Position numbers and translations under genes: made by a program
Notes under the pieces: model-generated
Seen by the model: only the letters and a program-made list of their open reading frames with translations
The model's database searches: none
What the model was told of the DNA's origin: nothing
In this document: piece after piece, positions 1-8,059 of the stretch
Numbering within the stretch: the first letter of the stretch is position 1
Layout of the letters: each line of letters starts with the position of its first letter
Source: Selenomonas sp. GACV-9
GTDB taxonomy: Bacteria; Bacillota; Negativicutes; Selenomonadales; Selenomonadaceae
DNA length: 64,000 bases
Assembly: GCA_900116485.1 (NCBI GenBank)
Contig: FPAX01000001.1
Location: 496,001-560,000, forward strand
Direction: 5' to 3'

Positions 1-474
1 CGTCAGACTTTCCACCCATTCTTTCAACGCATCGATTGAAGGACCGCCGTTCAAAATTTTTCCTTCCATGACTGTCGCCCCTGGGCAGCTATCCTGAAGG
101 CCTGCGACACTTTTGCCGAAGCCGCTGCCACCGGAAGTTGCAAAGAGGATAATCTTCTTGCCTGACATGTCATATTCTTCCAGAAAGCTGTTGGTGATGT
201 GAGGAGCTACATACCACCAGATGGGGAAGCCCAGGAAAATCACATCATAATCTCCCATGTTCTCCACCTTGCCCGTCACCGCCGGACGGGAGGCAGTATC
301 CCGCATCTCCACGCTGCTGCGGGAGTTCTTGTCCTGCCAGTTCAGGTCTTCTTTTGTGTAGGGCACCTCCGGCTTGATCTCGAAAAGATCTGCCCCTGCG
401 GCCTCGGCCAGCTTGCTGGCAACCTTGGCCGTCACACCGCTGGCAGAAAAATACGCGACTAATGCTTTGCTCAT
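1..474 (-). CDS. Flavodoxin family protein (3' end outside window)
   Basis: Small FMN-binding electron carrier or NAD(P)H-flavin reductase-like protein of the cytoplasm. It begins MSKALVAYFSASGVTAKVAS, where the early beta strand and Ser/Thr-rich loop match the FMN phosphate-binding loop of flavodoxins. Further on are FLGFPIWWYVAP, the aromatic isoalloxazine-stacking region, and FATSGGSGFGKS, another flavin-contact loop. 158 codons are visible and the reading frame is still open at the window edge. The ATG at 474 is the only start that leaves the FMN loop at the N-terminus. It lies 17 bases after the stop of the DXS-like gene on the same strand, so the two are probably cotranscribed; whether it supplies electrons to the isoprenoid pathway is only a guess. 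Confidence 0.85.
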   Translation of the reverse strand, partial: MSKALVAYFSASGVTAKVASKLAEAAGADLFEIKPEVPYTKEDLNWQDKNSRSSVEMRDTASRPAVTGKVENMGDYDVIFLGFPIWWYVAPHITNSFLEEYDMSGKKIILFATSGGSGFGKSVAGLQDSCPGATVMEGKILNGGPSIDALKEWVESLT

Positions 475-491
475 AATGGATCCTTCTACAC

Positions 492-2234
492 TTATAAAGT
501 CTTTATGATATCCTCGGCAATCTGTTCAGCAGTCAGATGATGTTCCTGCGCCAGCTTACCGTAATCATAGCGGTCATAGAATTTCTTGAGCAGGCCGAAG
601 TTCAGCACCTTCATCCTGTCAGCACCATAGAAGCGGGCAATCTTCTCGCCGAAGCCGCCTTCCAGCACGCCATCTTCCAGCGTCACCACCATATCGTGGT
701 TTTCCTTCAGGCTTTCCAGCAGTTCCTCATCCAGCCCCGTGATAAAGAGCGGATTGATTACCGTAGCCTCAATGCCCTGTTCTTTGAGCTTGGCTGCCGC
801 TCCTTCCGCCAGATTGCAGAAACTGCCCAGACCGATAAGAGCCACCTGGCTGCCCTGGCGGACCACCTCGTACTTGTTCAGCTCGTCATAGCTCTTGCGG
901 ACAGGACGGTTGGAGCTCCCCACCATCATATGGGGCACCCGGATGGCTACCGGGTATTTTTCCTGCGCCACCGACCAGTCCAGCATGGCCTGATATTCCT
1001 CCGGCGAAGTGGGTGCCAGATAAACAAGATTGGGGATATTGCTCATCATGGGGATATCGTAGAAGCCCAGATGGGTTACATCATTCATGCCGTACATAGA
1101 GGCCCAGAATACCAAAAACGTCGCGGGACTATTATTGACGCATACATCCTGTGCCAGCTGATCATAGGTACGCTGGAAGAACGAGGAATAATCCCCAAAG
1201 ACCGGATGGGCACCATTTTTCGCCAGACCGGATGCCATAGCCACCGCCTGCTCCTCGGCAATACCCACATCGATGTAATGCTCACCCAGCTCCTCACGGC
1301 GTGCCTGGGTAAGCCCCATGCTGGCAGGCGTAGCGGCCGAGATGGCGATGAATTTCTTATCCTCCTTGGCCAGCCGCAGGAAGGTCTCCGCCGTTTGCTC
1401 CGCATAAGGGTCAATCAACGGCTGTGTCACTTCACCGGTCTCGATATCAAAGGGCATATGCCAGTGCCACTCTTCCTTATTCTCTTCGGCAAACTTATAG
1501 CCTTTTCCTTTTTTGGTGACGATATGCAGCACCACAGGATGATCGATATCCTTGACTTCCTCCAGAGCCGCAATCATCGCCTCGGCATCATTGCCATCGG
1601 CCACGAAGCGATAATCAAGCCCCATAGCCTTGAACAGATTGCGTTCCGACTGGCCATTGGTATCCCTCAGCTCCTTGAAGCCCTTATACATACCGCCATG
1701 CACCTCGGCAATGCTCTGGTCATTGTCATTGAAGAGGATAATGAGGTTGGACTTCATCTCTCCCGCAGTATCGAGCCCTTCCAAAGCCTCACCGCCGCTC
1801 ATGGAACCATCGCCGATAATGGCGATGATGTTTTCCTTGTCGCCCTTCAAATCACGAGCCTTGGCCAAGCCCGTTGCCAGACTGATGGAAGTGGAAGTAT
1901 GCCCCACATTGAACATATCGTGCGCGCTTTCCTCGGGATTGGTATAGCCAGACACATCATCATAATGGTCTTCATAGAGGTAAGCATCCTTACGGCCCGT
2001 CAGCATCTTATGGGGATAGGCCTGATGAGAAATATCAAAGACAAACTTATCCTTCGGTGAATCAAACACCGTATGCAAGGCAATCGTGGCCTCCACAATA
2101 CCGAAATCCGGGCCGAAATGGCCGCCATGGATACTGGCTCTTTTCAGCATGGCATCCCGCATTTCGCGAGCCAGCACCCTGCGCTGCTCCGCCGAGAACC
2201 CTTTGATATCCTCAGGACCTGTGACTTTCTCCAA
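492..2234 (-). CDS. dxs: 1-deoxy-D-xylulose-5-phosphate synthase-like transketolase
   Basis: Thiamine-diphosphate enzyme of the DXS/transketolase family; canonical DXS condenses pyruvate and glyceraldehyde 3-phosphate at the start of the MEP isoprenoid pathway. Visible family marks are FDISHQAYPHKMLTGR near residue 67, GHTSTSISLATGLAKARDLKG, the ThDP/metal motif IGDGSMSGGEALEGLD followed by NDNDQSIAE, and a C-terminal transketolase-like half. At 580 residues it is shorter than the usual 610-640, and SMSGG replaces the more common ALTGG, so it may be a divergent paralogue rather than the main DXS. The start is uncertain: a TAA lies two codons upstream, so the best N-terminus is TTG at 2234, but no Shine-Dalgarno precedes it. 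The flavodoxin gene follows 17 bases downstream. Confidence 0.8.
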   Translation of the reverse strand: MEKVTGPEDIKGFSAEQRRVLAREMRDAMLKRASIHGGHFGPDFGIVEATIALHTVFDSPKDKFVFDISHQAYPHKMLTGRKDAYLYEDHYDDVSGYTNPEESAHDMFNVGHTSTSISLATGLAKARDLKGDKENIIAIIGDGSMSGGEALEGLDTAGEMKSNLIILFNDNDQSIAEVHGGMYKGFKELRDTNGQSERNLFKAMGLDYRFVADGNDAEAMIAALEEVKDIDHPVVLHIVTKKGKGYKFAEENKEEWHWHMPFDIETGEVTQPLIDPYAEQTAETFLRLAKEDKKFIAISAATPASMGLTQARREELGEHYIDVGIAEEQAVAMASGLAKNGAHPVFGDYSSFFQRTYDQLAQDVCVNNSPATFLVFWASMYGMNDVTHLGFYDIPMMSNIPNLVYLAPTSPEEYQAMLDWSVAQEKYPVAIRVPHMMVGSSNRPVRKSYDELNKYEVVRQGSQVALIGLGSFCNLAEGAAAKLKEQGIEATVINPLFITGLDEELLESLKENHDMVVTLEDGVLEGGFGEKIARFYGADRMKVLNFGLLKKFYDRYDYGKLAQEHHLTAEQIAEDIIKTL

Positions 2235-2351
2235 ATATTAGACTACAAAATTTCTCATTACGATGAAATTCTCAAGTGCTCAGAAAAACTTAAATTATAA
2301 AAAAAGATCATTTTCTCCCCGGTAAAATCATCAGTACAGATTGGCTCGGTC

Positions 2352-3050
2352 TCAATTCCCAACCGCCGAGGTTCCTTTACCGTTCAATCCCTCGCGTTCA
2401 AACCGGTATTTCTGCTCTGCCTTCGGATATTTCGCGTGGTCCACCTCGCTCATGAACATGTCAAGCGGCCGGCAGAATATGCCATAGATATCCGTCTCCT
2501 CCACGGTCAACCATCCATGTACCAACGTGAAATAATCCGGCAACCGATCCTTGCACCACTGAATCTCCATCCCCAGCATATCTTTGGCGATGGCACTCAA
2601 ATCAAAGCCAAAGGCATCCAGCGAGTACCGCATCTTGTCAGGATATCTGCATGGTCTGCCCTCTTTCCTGGTACATTCAGGACACATATTACAGCCCCCA
2701 GAAGAAAGCGATATACTTCCCGGCACAGCCTCTTCCATCTTCCGCATCCGCTGCTCCATGTCCAATTTGACCGCAGTTACGATTTGCCCCCCTACGGATT
2801 TGATGTTCTTTGCCGTATCTGCCGCTTCTATGATATGCCTGTCCAATATAACCTTGCAGCCTATCACATGGATCCATTGATACTTTGCCAAATACGCGTC
2901 CGCATCAAAATGCAATGGCGGACACGACCACACTGTATCATAGTTTGGACACTCCCTGCAGTACGCAATATACTTATCCCTGTCCTGGTACCTCTTCCTG
3001 AACTCGGCCATAGGCAAGCTACTTTTCCTGTATTCTACCCTATAATCCAT
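2352..3050 (-). CDS. DUF2284 family predicted metal-binding protein
   Basis: Cysteine-rich cytoplasmic protein of unknown function, 232 residues. The N-terminal part holds CRECPNYDTVWSCPPL, and a second cluster, GGCNMCPECTRKEGRPCRYP, lies around residue 120; both are hallmarks of DUF2284 and suggest bound iron-sulfur or another metal centre. The middle and C-terminal segments (AFGFDLSAIAKDMLG, YFTLVHGWLTVEE) also fit the family. The ATG at 3050 is preceded by AGAGGCG about ten bases upstream. The 100-base leader upstream can fold strongly (separate entry). The gene is monocistronic and diverges from the methyltransferase at 3294. The function cannot be inferred beyond metal binding. Confidence 0.75.
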   Translation of the reverse strand: MDYRVEYRKSSLPMAEFRKRYQDRDKYIAYCRECPNYDTVWSCPPLHFDADAYLAKYQWIHVIGCKVILDRHIIEAADTAKNIKSVGGQIVTAVKLDMEQRMRKMEEAVPGSISLSSGGCNMCPECTRKEGRPCRYPDKMRYSLDAFGFDLSAIAKDMLGMEIQWCKDRLPDYFTLVHGWLTVEETDIYGIFCRPLDMFMSEVDHAKYPKAEQKYRFEREGLNGKGTSAVGN

Positions 3051-3155
3051 GTATCATCATCGCCTCTTGTCACAGGTAGCGGTGCGCAAAGCAAAGCCGT
3101 TTCCACCCCATCAGCGCACAGGCACCTGCTACGGTTATGCCAAAGAAATAAACCT
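3051..3155 (-). promoter_or_regulatory. Structured 5' leader of the DUF2284 gene, class unknown
   Basis: On the minus strand the leader contains GTAGC...GTGCGC pairing with GCGCAC-C-GCTAC, an 11-bp interrupted stem closing a G-rich loop of about 26 bases (GATGGGGTGGAAACGGC). A segment reading CGCTACCTGTGA recalls the CGCCACTGTGA box of cobalamin riboswitches, but the B12 box and the remaining core are missing. I can support structure, not a ligand class. Confidence 0.35.
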
Positions 3156-3223
3156 CCAAATTGATTTCTACAACAAGCCTATAATAGCATTATCGTTCCT
3201 TTTTTGCCACTAAATATATTAAT

Positions 3224-3238
3224 TGATTTTCATTCTCA
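3224..3238. promoter_or_regulatory. Fur-like box upstream of the methyltransferase
   Basis: TGATTTTCATTCTCA matches the 7-1-7 Fur consensus TGATAATNATTATCA at 11 of 14 positions. It lies 56 bases before the ATG at 3294 in the divergent intergenic region. The match is much weaker than at the two boxes near 26.7 kb. Confidence 0.35.
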
Positions 3239-3293
3239 TTAGTGCTATATTATTCCTCAAGAACAAACATAAGTATAAGGATTGGAGGCAATC

Positions 3294-4108
3294 ATGGAAC
3301 TTAAATTAGGTGATGTTCAGACCACAGCTCTCATTCCCCTTGTCATCAAGGCCAATGAGACCCTGCGCCCCAATGCGCGCATCATAGACCCAAAAGCTGT
3401 AGAAATCATCAACGCGTTGGATATTGACACAAAACCCTACGATAAATTTCTATCCCATGAAGGTGTGGTAGCCCGAACCATCATGCTGGACCGCCAGTTA
3501 AAAGAAATTATCGCCCAGGCACCAGACACCGTAGTCGTAAATATCGGTGCCGGTTTTGACAACCGCTTTTCCCGAATGGATAACGGCAAAATCTGGTGGT
3601 TTGACCTGGATCTGCCTGACTCCATCGCCGCACGGCGCAAAGCCTTTCCTGAACAGGATCGCGTGACAATGCTGCCTGGCAACGTACTGGAAGATACCTG
3701 GTGCAACGAAGTAAAAAAATGCTTGCGGGCAGACAAGCTCCGCCGGTTTTCCTTGCAGAAGGACTGTTTATGTACTTCACATTGGAGCAGATCCGCACAT
3801 TGCTCAACATCCTGAAAGATAATTTTCCTCGTGGCATCTTAATTGCCGAGCAAAACAGCAAACTGATGATACGCAATGAAAAACACCATGATACGGTCAA
3901 AAACACCAATGCACATTTCCGTTCTGGTACCGACTCCGCCCAGGAAATTGTAGCATTGACCGACGGAATCCGCTTGCTTTCGGAACATAGTTTCAACGAA
4001 GAAATGAAAAAATATAGTCTGCGCGGAAAACTATTCGCGCTGCTCCTCCCGAAAGTAAATGACCGTTGGGCAACATTTGCCTGGGGTGACTTACGCCTCA
4101 TTCACTAG
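3294..4108 (+). pseudogene. Class I SAM-dependent methyltransferase (TcmP/leucine carboxyl methyltransferase family), -1 frameshifted
   Basis: Two overlapping frames together encode one methyltransferase of the Ppm1/Ppm2/Tcmp family. Frame one (from ATG 3294, after GGAGG at 3284-3288) carries IDPKAVEII, then VVNIGAGFDNRF, the SAM-binding glycine motif, then WFDLDLPDSI. It stops being family-like at about 3719. Frame two carries PPVFLAEGLFMYFT, the motif after the acidic loop, and the remaining helices to the stop at 4108. The switch falls exactly in a run of seven A (3713-3719), read as gtA AAA AAA, the canonical slippery heptamer for -1 frameshifting. It may be a disabled gene, a homopolymer sequencing error, or genuine programmed or transcriptional slippage. 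The TGA-less tail overlaps the convergent gene at 4091. Confidence 0.7.
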
Positions 4109-4573
4109 TTTGCCCGTCATATGCTCAATGCTCATTTCCAAACATTGCACCCGCGACAGGGCATTTTTTAATTCTTTTTGCAGATATTCTTCATCATCGG
4201 TGAATTTGCCTACCAGATGGGTGCATATCTTGCGAGACAAGGCTTCATCCGACACCAGGCTGATGCGGCCAAAAACGATGACACTCTTGATATTGAGGGC
4301 CCATTCCCCTTCTTTGCGGTAGCCCTCATCGTAGGCACAGAAGCTGGCCTTGTCACACTTCTTGATGGCCTCAAGCTTATGGCCCGTCTTGGCTCCATGG
4401 AAATATAGCTTGCCATCTTCTACGCAGTACCAATGATTGATAGGCACTCCATAGGGATAGCCATCCTCCCCCAGCAAGGAAAGCACGCCTCGCTTGGTAT
4501 CCTTCAATACCTCGCGGCATTCCTCGTTGGTAATCTGCTGCTTGAAACGTCTCATTTGCCTGAACATCGTCAT
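4091..4573 (-). CDS. Pyridoxamine 5'-phosphate oxidase family (NimA-like) flavin-binding protein
   Basis: 160-residue split-barrel flavoprotein of the type annotated as PPOX-like or 5-nitroimidazole reductase-like; typical members bind FMN and reduce small molecules in the cytoplasm. Diagnostic segments are DTKRGVLSLLGEDGYPYGVPIN, written here as GVLSLLGEDGYPYGVP, then LYFHGAKTGHKLEAIKK, the conserved His-Gly phosphate-binding loop, and SVIVFGRISLV. The C-terminal third is helical and family-typical. The start may be M1 or the internal M4. The gene is convergent with, and overlaps by 18 bases, the frameshifted methyltransferase. No substrate can be named. Confidence 0.75.
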   Translation of the reverse strand: MTMFRQMRRFKQQITNEECREVLKDTKRGVLSLLGEDGYPYGVPINHWYCVEDGKLYFHGAKTGHKLEAIKKCDKASFCAYDEGYRKEGEWALNIKSVIVFGRISLVSDEALSRKICTHLVGKFTDDEEYLQKELKNALSRVQCLEMSIEHMTGKLVNEA

Positions 4574-4592
4574 ATCTCCCTTCTACTATGCA

Positions 4593-4646
4593 AAAGACGC
4601 CATATCTTTATCTTCGCTGACCTAACGATAAAGATATAGCGTCTTT
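4593..4646. terminator. Long inverted repeat, probable terminator between two minus-strand genes
   Basis: The arms 4593-4612 and 4627-4646 are complementary over 20 bases with a single mismatch (AAAGACGC...CTTTATC against GATAAAG...GCGTCTTT) around a 14-base loop. The minus-strand product ends in TTTT. It lies between the HAD gene's stop (4714) and the PPOX gene's start (4573), so it most likely ends HAD transcripts. An operator role is possible. Confidence 0.6.
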
Positions 4647-4713
4647 CCTGCTCCCCGGTGGCAGCAGGCACCTTTTTATGTTCTTATGCTCCTATGTTAC
4701 CACGTTGCCTGTA

Positions 4714-5547
4714 TCAAATCAACCCCAGCCGCTGAAACGCATGGAAGAGTCCATCCTCGGCCACGGCATCTGTCACGAAATCTGCCATCGCCTTGATTTC
4801 CTCGCCGCCATTGCCCATGGCCACACCCACGGCACAGTATTCAAACATCGGAATATCAATCTTGGCGTCGCCAAAAGCGATGGTATCCTCAATCCTGCCA
4901 CCAATGTGTTTCAGCAGCTCATCAATCGCATGGGCCTTGGTGATGCCCTTGACGCCCAAGTCCCCGAACAGAGCCGTTTCCCCGACGCCGCCCCAGGTGC
5001 CTGCCTGCAGATCCGGGAAGGCCTCCTTGGCTGCCAGGAAGTCCTCATAGCTTTCGAGGATGAAGCTGACCTTGTTCAGATCGTCCCGGTAAAGCTCCCC
5101 GCCGAAAATCATTTCGGGGAAAGCCTGCCGCACGGTCATCCTGGCGGCATTGTCCTGTCCCTTGCGGGCCGAATATTCCTGCATGACAGGCTCGCCCCGG
5201 GTCTCGAAGTTCTCACTGGCAAAGAGACCGTTGTTGCTTTCGAGATAAAATTCCAGCTGGCGCTCATGGAGCCAGTCCACGATGCGGCGGCTCTGCTCTG
5301 CCGTGAGCAGCTGGTGCATGACCACCTGCCCGTCGTCCTCCACATAGCTGCCGTTGCCGCCAATCATGCCGTCAAGGCCGATGTCCCAGATTTCCTGATA
5401 GACCTCGGCCCGGCTGCGGCCCGTGCTGATATATACCTTATGCCCATTTGCCCTGGCCTGGCGGATAGCCGCCACTGCCGATTCCGGCAAGGCATTGTCA
5501 TAATCCACCAGCGTACCATCCACGTCAATAAAGATAATCTTGCTCAC
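4714..5547 (-). CDS. Cof-type HAD superfamily phosphatase
   Basis: Cytoplasmic haloacid-dehalogenase-fold hydrolase of 277 residues, typical of Cof/YbiV-like sugar-phosphate or cofactor phosphatases. Motif I is IIFIDVDGTLVDYD at the N-terminus (nucleophile and acid/base Asp in DxDGT). Motif II lies in VYISTGRSRAEV. Motifs III/IV are in GITKAHAIDELLKHI and IAFGDAKIDIPMFEY, with the metal-binding Asp in GDAKID. GVAMGNGGEEIKAMADFVTD near the end is the usual Cof signature. The middle cap domain has no clear specificity mark. It is followed 16 bases upstream by the PHP phosphatase gene on the same strand, so the two form a likely two-gene unit. Confidence 0.85.
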   Translation of the reverse strand: MSKIIFIDVDGTLVDYDNALPESAVAAIRQARANGHKVYISTGRSRAEVYQEIWDIGLDGMIGGNGSYVEDDGQVVMHQLLTAEQSRRIVDWLHERQLEFYLESNNGLFASENFETRGEPVMQEYSARKGQDNAARMTVRQAFPEMIFGGELYRDDLNKVSFILESYEDFLAAKEAFPDLQAGTWGGVGETALFGDLGVKGITKAHAIDELLKHIGGRIEDTIAFGDAKIDIPMFEYCAVGVAMGNGGEEIKAMADFVTDAVAEDGLFHAFQRLGLI

Positions 5548-5563
5548 ACCATCAACTCCATTT

Positions 5564-6439
5564 TCACAACAATTTATGCCCCACAGGCTCCATTTTCTTG
5601 AATGTATAGATTTCCTTCATGCCAATCTCATCCCGCAGGATGGACCGGGCATCTTCCATATGATCAGCCAGATACTTTGTGGAATGGGCATCAGAGCCAA
5701 TCGTGATGATTTTCCCTCCCAAATCCTTGTAGAGCCGCAGGATATCCCGGTCAGGCATGGTATCATCAAGGCCATAATGCCAGGAGGAAGTGTTGAGCTC
5801 AATGCCCTTGCCATCTGCGATGGCAAGCTTCAGGATTTCCGCCACCATATCCCGGACTGCCGCAAAGAAATATTTCCCCTGCTTGTCATACCGGCTGATA
5901 AGGTTCAAGTGTGCCAGCACCGCGTAATGCTTGAAGTTCTTCATCACGTCATACATTTCCTGATAGTACCGCTCGTTGTACTCCTGCTGGCTGCGGCCCT
6001 GCTGGAATTCCTGGTTCCAGAATTCCTTGTTCTCCACCTGATGGATGGAGAGCAGCACAAAGTCCAGCTTATCCGCGTATTTCGCAAACAAAGCCTCATA
6101 CTTGGGAATTGTGCCGACCTGCACGCCGAATTCTAAACCACAACGCAAGTCAATCTCTTCCGCAAAGTCAGTCTTGACCCAGCTGAATTTCGCAAAGTAT
6201 TGAGGATAATCCACATTGGCCAAGGGCTGCAGTTCCTCTGCCGCCAGACCTATGCCATCGCCGCCGCGGTACTCGATACCACCCTCATCCCAGTCCTTCT
6301 TGATGCCATAATCCACGTGATCGGTAAAGCACATTTCCTGCAAGCCCAGAGAAACCGCCCGTTTTGCCTGCTCCTCCATCGGTTCACGGGAATCATCACT
6401 GAACTCCGTATGCACATGATAATCTGCCAGCATAAGCAT
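5564..6439 (-). CDS. PHP-domain histidinol-phosphatase family protein
   Basis: Metal-dependent phosphoesterase of the PHP family (HisJ/HisK type), which in histidine synthesis dephosphorylates L-histidinol phosphate. The N-terminus shows DYHVHTEFSDDSREPM, giving the first His-x-His metal pair, and then LQEMCFTDHVDYG with the conserved Asp-His. Later metal ligands fit LAHLNLISRYD and TIGSDAHSTKYLADH. The length, about 291 residues, is usual. I chose the ATG around 6439 (MLMLADYHVHT) because the catalytic strand normally starts a few residues after the initiator. No other his genes are present, so the enzyme could act on another phosphate ester. Confidence 0.8.
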   Translation of the reverse strand: MLMLADYHVHTEFSDDSREPMEEQAKRAVSLGLQEMCFTDHVDYGIKKDWDEGGIEYRGGDGIGLAAEELQPLANVDYPQYFAKFSWVKTDFAEEIDLRCGLEFGVQVGTIPKYEALFAKYADKLDFVLLSIHQVENKEFWNQEFQQGRSQQEYNERYYQEMYDVMKNFKHYAVLAHLNLISRYDKQGKYFFAAVRDMVAEILKLAIADGKGIELNTSSWHYGLDDTMPDRDILRLYKDLGGKIITIGSDAHSTKYLADHMEDARSILRDEIGMKEIYTFKKMEPVGHKLL

Positions 6440-6627
6440 ATCCTCCCTCACAAAACCTTTTTTATAGGCATCGAAGACACTACGCCAAGATACAAAAACC
6501 TGACTGCCTTATCAACAACCAGTTTTCCCCTTCTGCAATTTTTCCGATTTAATTCCTGTAAAACACGCTTTTTTCTTCGGGCATTATACCGCCACAAATA
6601 TATTAGCCATGGCATACACTTCCCCGC

Positions 6628-7020
6628 TTAAAAATCAAACGGTTTTATATCGAATACAGGGGTACCATCCATCATGTCAACACCAGTAAAATATATACGC
6701 TGCCCCTCGATTTTCGTTACGGTTACGACAGAAGCTCCAATGGGATTCGGCCGGTATGGCGCATGGGTAGAAAAAATCCCCATCATAGGCCCAACGCCCC
6801 GAAACGGCACTTTAAGCTTCACGTCAGGGACTTTATCAAACCAAAACAACACCTCATATTTCTTGCTGGCTTCCATATCAGCCATAGCCTCAGCATATTC
6901 CTCCGAGATTTCCATCACAGCTTCCTGGTCAGGATACTCATCCCCACTTTTCGGTGTTTTTTCCCGCGTCTGATAAGGGGACTGTATGTAACCAATCGGC
7001 TTGCAAATCAATTCTTTCAT
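6628..7020 (-). CDS. trmO: tRNA (N6-threonylcarbamoyladenosine37-N6)-methyltransferase TrmO
   Basis: 130-residue SAM-dependent enzyme of the TrmO/UPF0066 family, which methylates t6A37 in some tRNAs and has a beta-barrel fold unlike Rossmann methyltransferases. The sequence has KPIGYIQSPYQTREKTPKS, the long conserved stretch VGPMMGIFSTHAPYRPNPIG with the family's Arg-Pro-Asn-Pro core, then MMDGTPVFDIKPFDF near the end. The ATG at 7020 follows GGAGGAG five bases upstream, so the longer open frame to 7062 is not used. Isolated gene; no operon partner visible. Confidence 0.85.
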   Translation of the reverse strand: MKELICKPIGYIQSPYQTREKTPKSGDEYPDQEAVMEISEEYAEAMADMEASKKYEVLFWFDKVPDVKLKVPFRGVGPMMGIFSTHAPYRPNPIGASVVTVTKIEGQRIYFTGVDMMDGTPVFDIKPFDF

Positions 7021-7369
7021 TTTATCTCCTCCTATTTTTAACCAAGGATCCATTCCTTGCACTCAAATCGATATTTCTATTCTATCTGCGAATAATTCTA
7101 ATTGGCAAGCAGCTGCATCAACCAATATCGTCATTTTCCAATTTCAGCCTGCTCCTGTTAATAACGCAGCCCCCTTATACGCAATAAAATTTCTCTTTGT
7201 CCTTGATTATACTGCGTTTTTACCAAACGGATGCCCAAAATCGTCTGCACATTGACAAGGGGATCTCCTATAATAGACCACCATGTCTTTCTGACATAGT
7301 ACATAATACGAGGTAAATTATAGACGAATCACTACTTCCGCAAGATTATTCTCCTTGCAGTACCCATGA
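7021..7369. other. Intergenic region without a supported gene
   Basis: About 350 bases separate trmO from sfsA. I see no credible coding frame or strong hairpin. A minus-strand TATAAT (plus-strand 7206-7211) could be the -10 of trmO, but no good -35 accompanies it. Confidence 0.4.
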
Positions 7370-8050
7370 TCATGCTCCCCACTTGTCACTTATGCGCCCA
7401 GCATCAATGGTCAGCGAATCCGGGTGAACCTCACAGCCCAGCATAAGGATTTTAACGCCTGCCGCCTTGGCCTTTTCCAATGCCTCACCGAAGGCTGGAT
7501 GAGTCTCCATATTTGGCCGTACTTCTTTTACCCTAGGCATCTGAATGACAAAAGCCAAGCCGCACCGATAACCTTCCTGCCTAGCTTTGATTAATTCATG
7601 GATATGCTTTACGCCCCGCTCGGTGGGCGCGTCCGGAAAATAGCCCACACCATCGATTTCTAAGGTACAGCCCTTAACCTCCAGCAGGTATTTCTGCCCC
7701 TGCCGCTCCATATAGAAATCTATGCGGGAATCCCCGTATTTATACTCTGACTTGATATGGTCAAAGTTCTGCCCTGCCAGCCATTCCTGCACGATTTTGT
7801 TGGGTGCCTGACTGTCGATATTTACGAGGCCCAGCTCTTCCTTTTCCACCGCAATCAAATCATAGCGTGTCTTGCGGTTGGGATTATCGGCCTCGGATAA
7901 GATTACGTTAACACCGGGCAGAAGCAGTTCCCGGCAGCGGCCCGTGTTCTTTACGTGAACCGTTTCCTCGCTGCCATCCACCTGAACCTTGGCCACGAAG
8001 CGATTGGGTCTAGCCAAAAATTTCGCCTGTTTTATATTATGATATTGCAT
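7370..8050 (-). CDS. sfsA: SfsA family DNA/RNA nuclease
   Basis: Sugar fermentation stimulation protein A homologue, 226 residues. Members combine an OB-fold with a PD-(D/E)xK nuclease core. The N-terminal part has FLARPNRFVAKV and NTGRCRELLLPG, both highly conserved in SfsA. The nuclease core is YGDSRIDFYMERQG followed by YLLEVKGCTLE, containing the Asp...Glu-x-Lys catalytic set. FPDAPTERGVKHIHEL and LAFVIQMPRV complete the signature. The gene lies nine bases after the CAT-like gene on the same strand. The biological role of SfsA remains unsettled in all organisms. Confidence 0.9.
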   Translation of the reverse strand: MQYHNIKQAKFLARPNRFVAKVQVDGSEETVHVKNTGRCRELLLPGVNVILSEADNPNRKTRYDLIAVEKEELGLVNIDSQAPNKIVQEWLAGQNFDHIKSEYKYGDSRIDFYMERQGQKYLLEVKGCTLEIDGVGYFPDAPTERGVKHIHELIKARQEGYRCGLAFVIQMPRVKEVRPNMETHPAFGEALEKAKAAGVKILMLGCEVHPDSLTIDAGRISDKWGA

Positions 8051-8059
8051 CAATCCAGC

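Noticed and set aside
3051..3155. Cobalamin riboswitch before the DUF2284 gene
   Set aside because: Only a short piece resembles the core; the B12 box and the GGGAA segment are missing. Kept as an unassigned structured leader.
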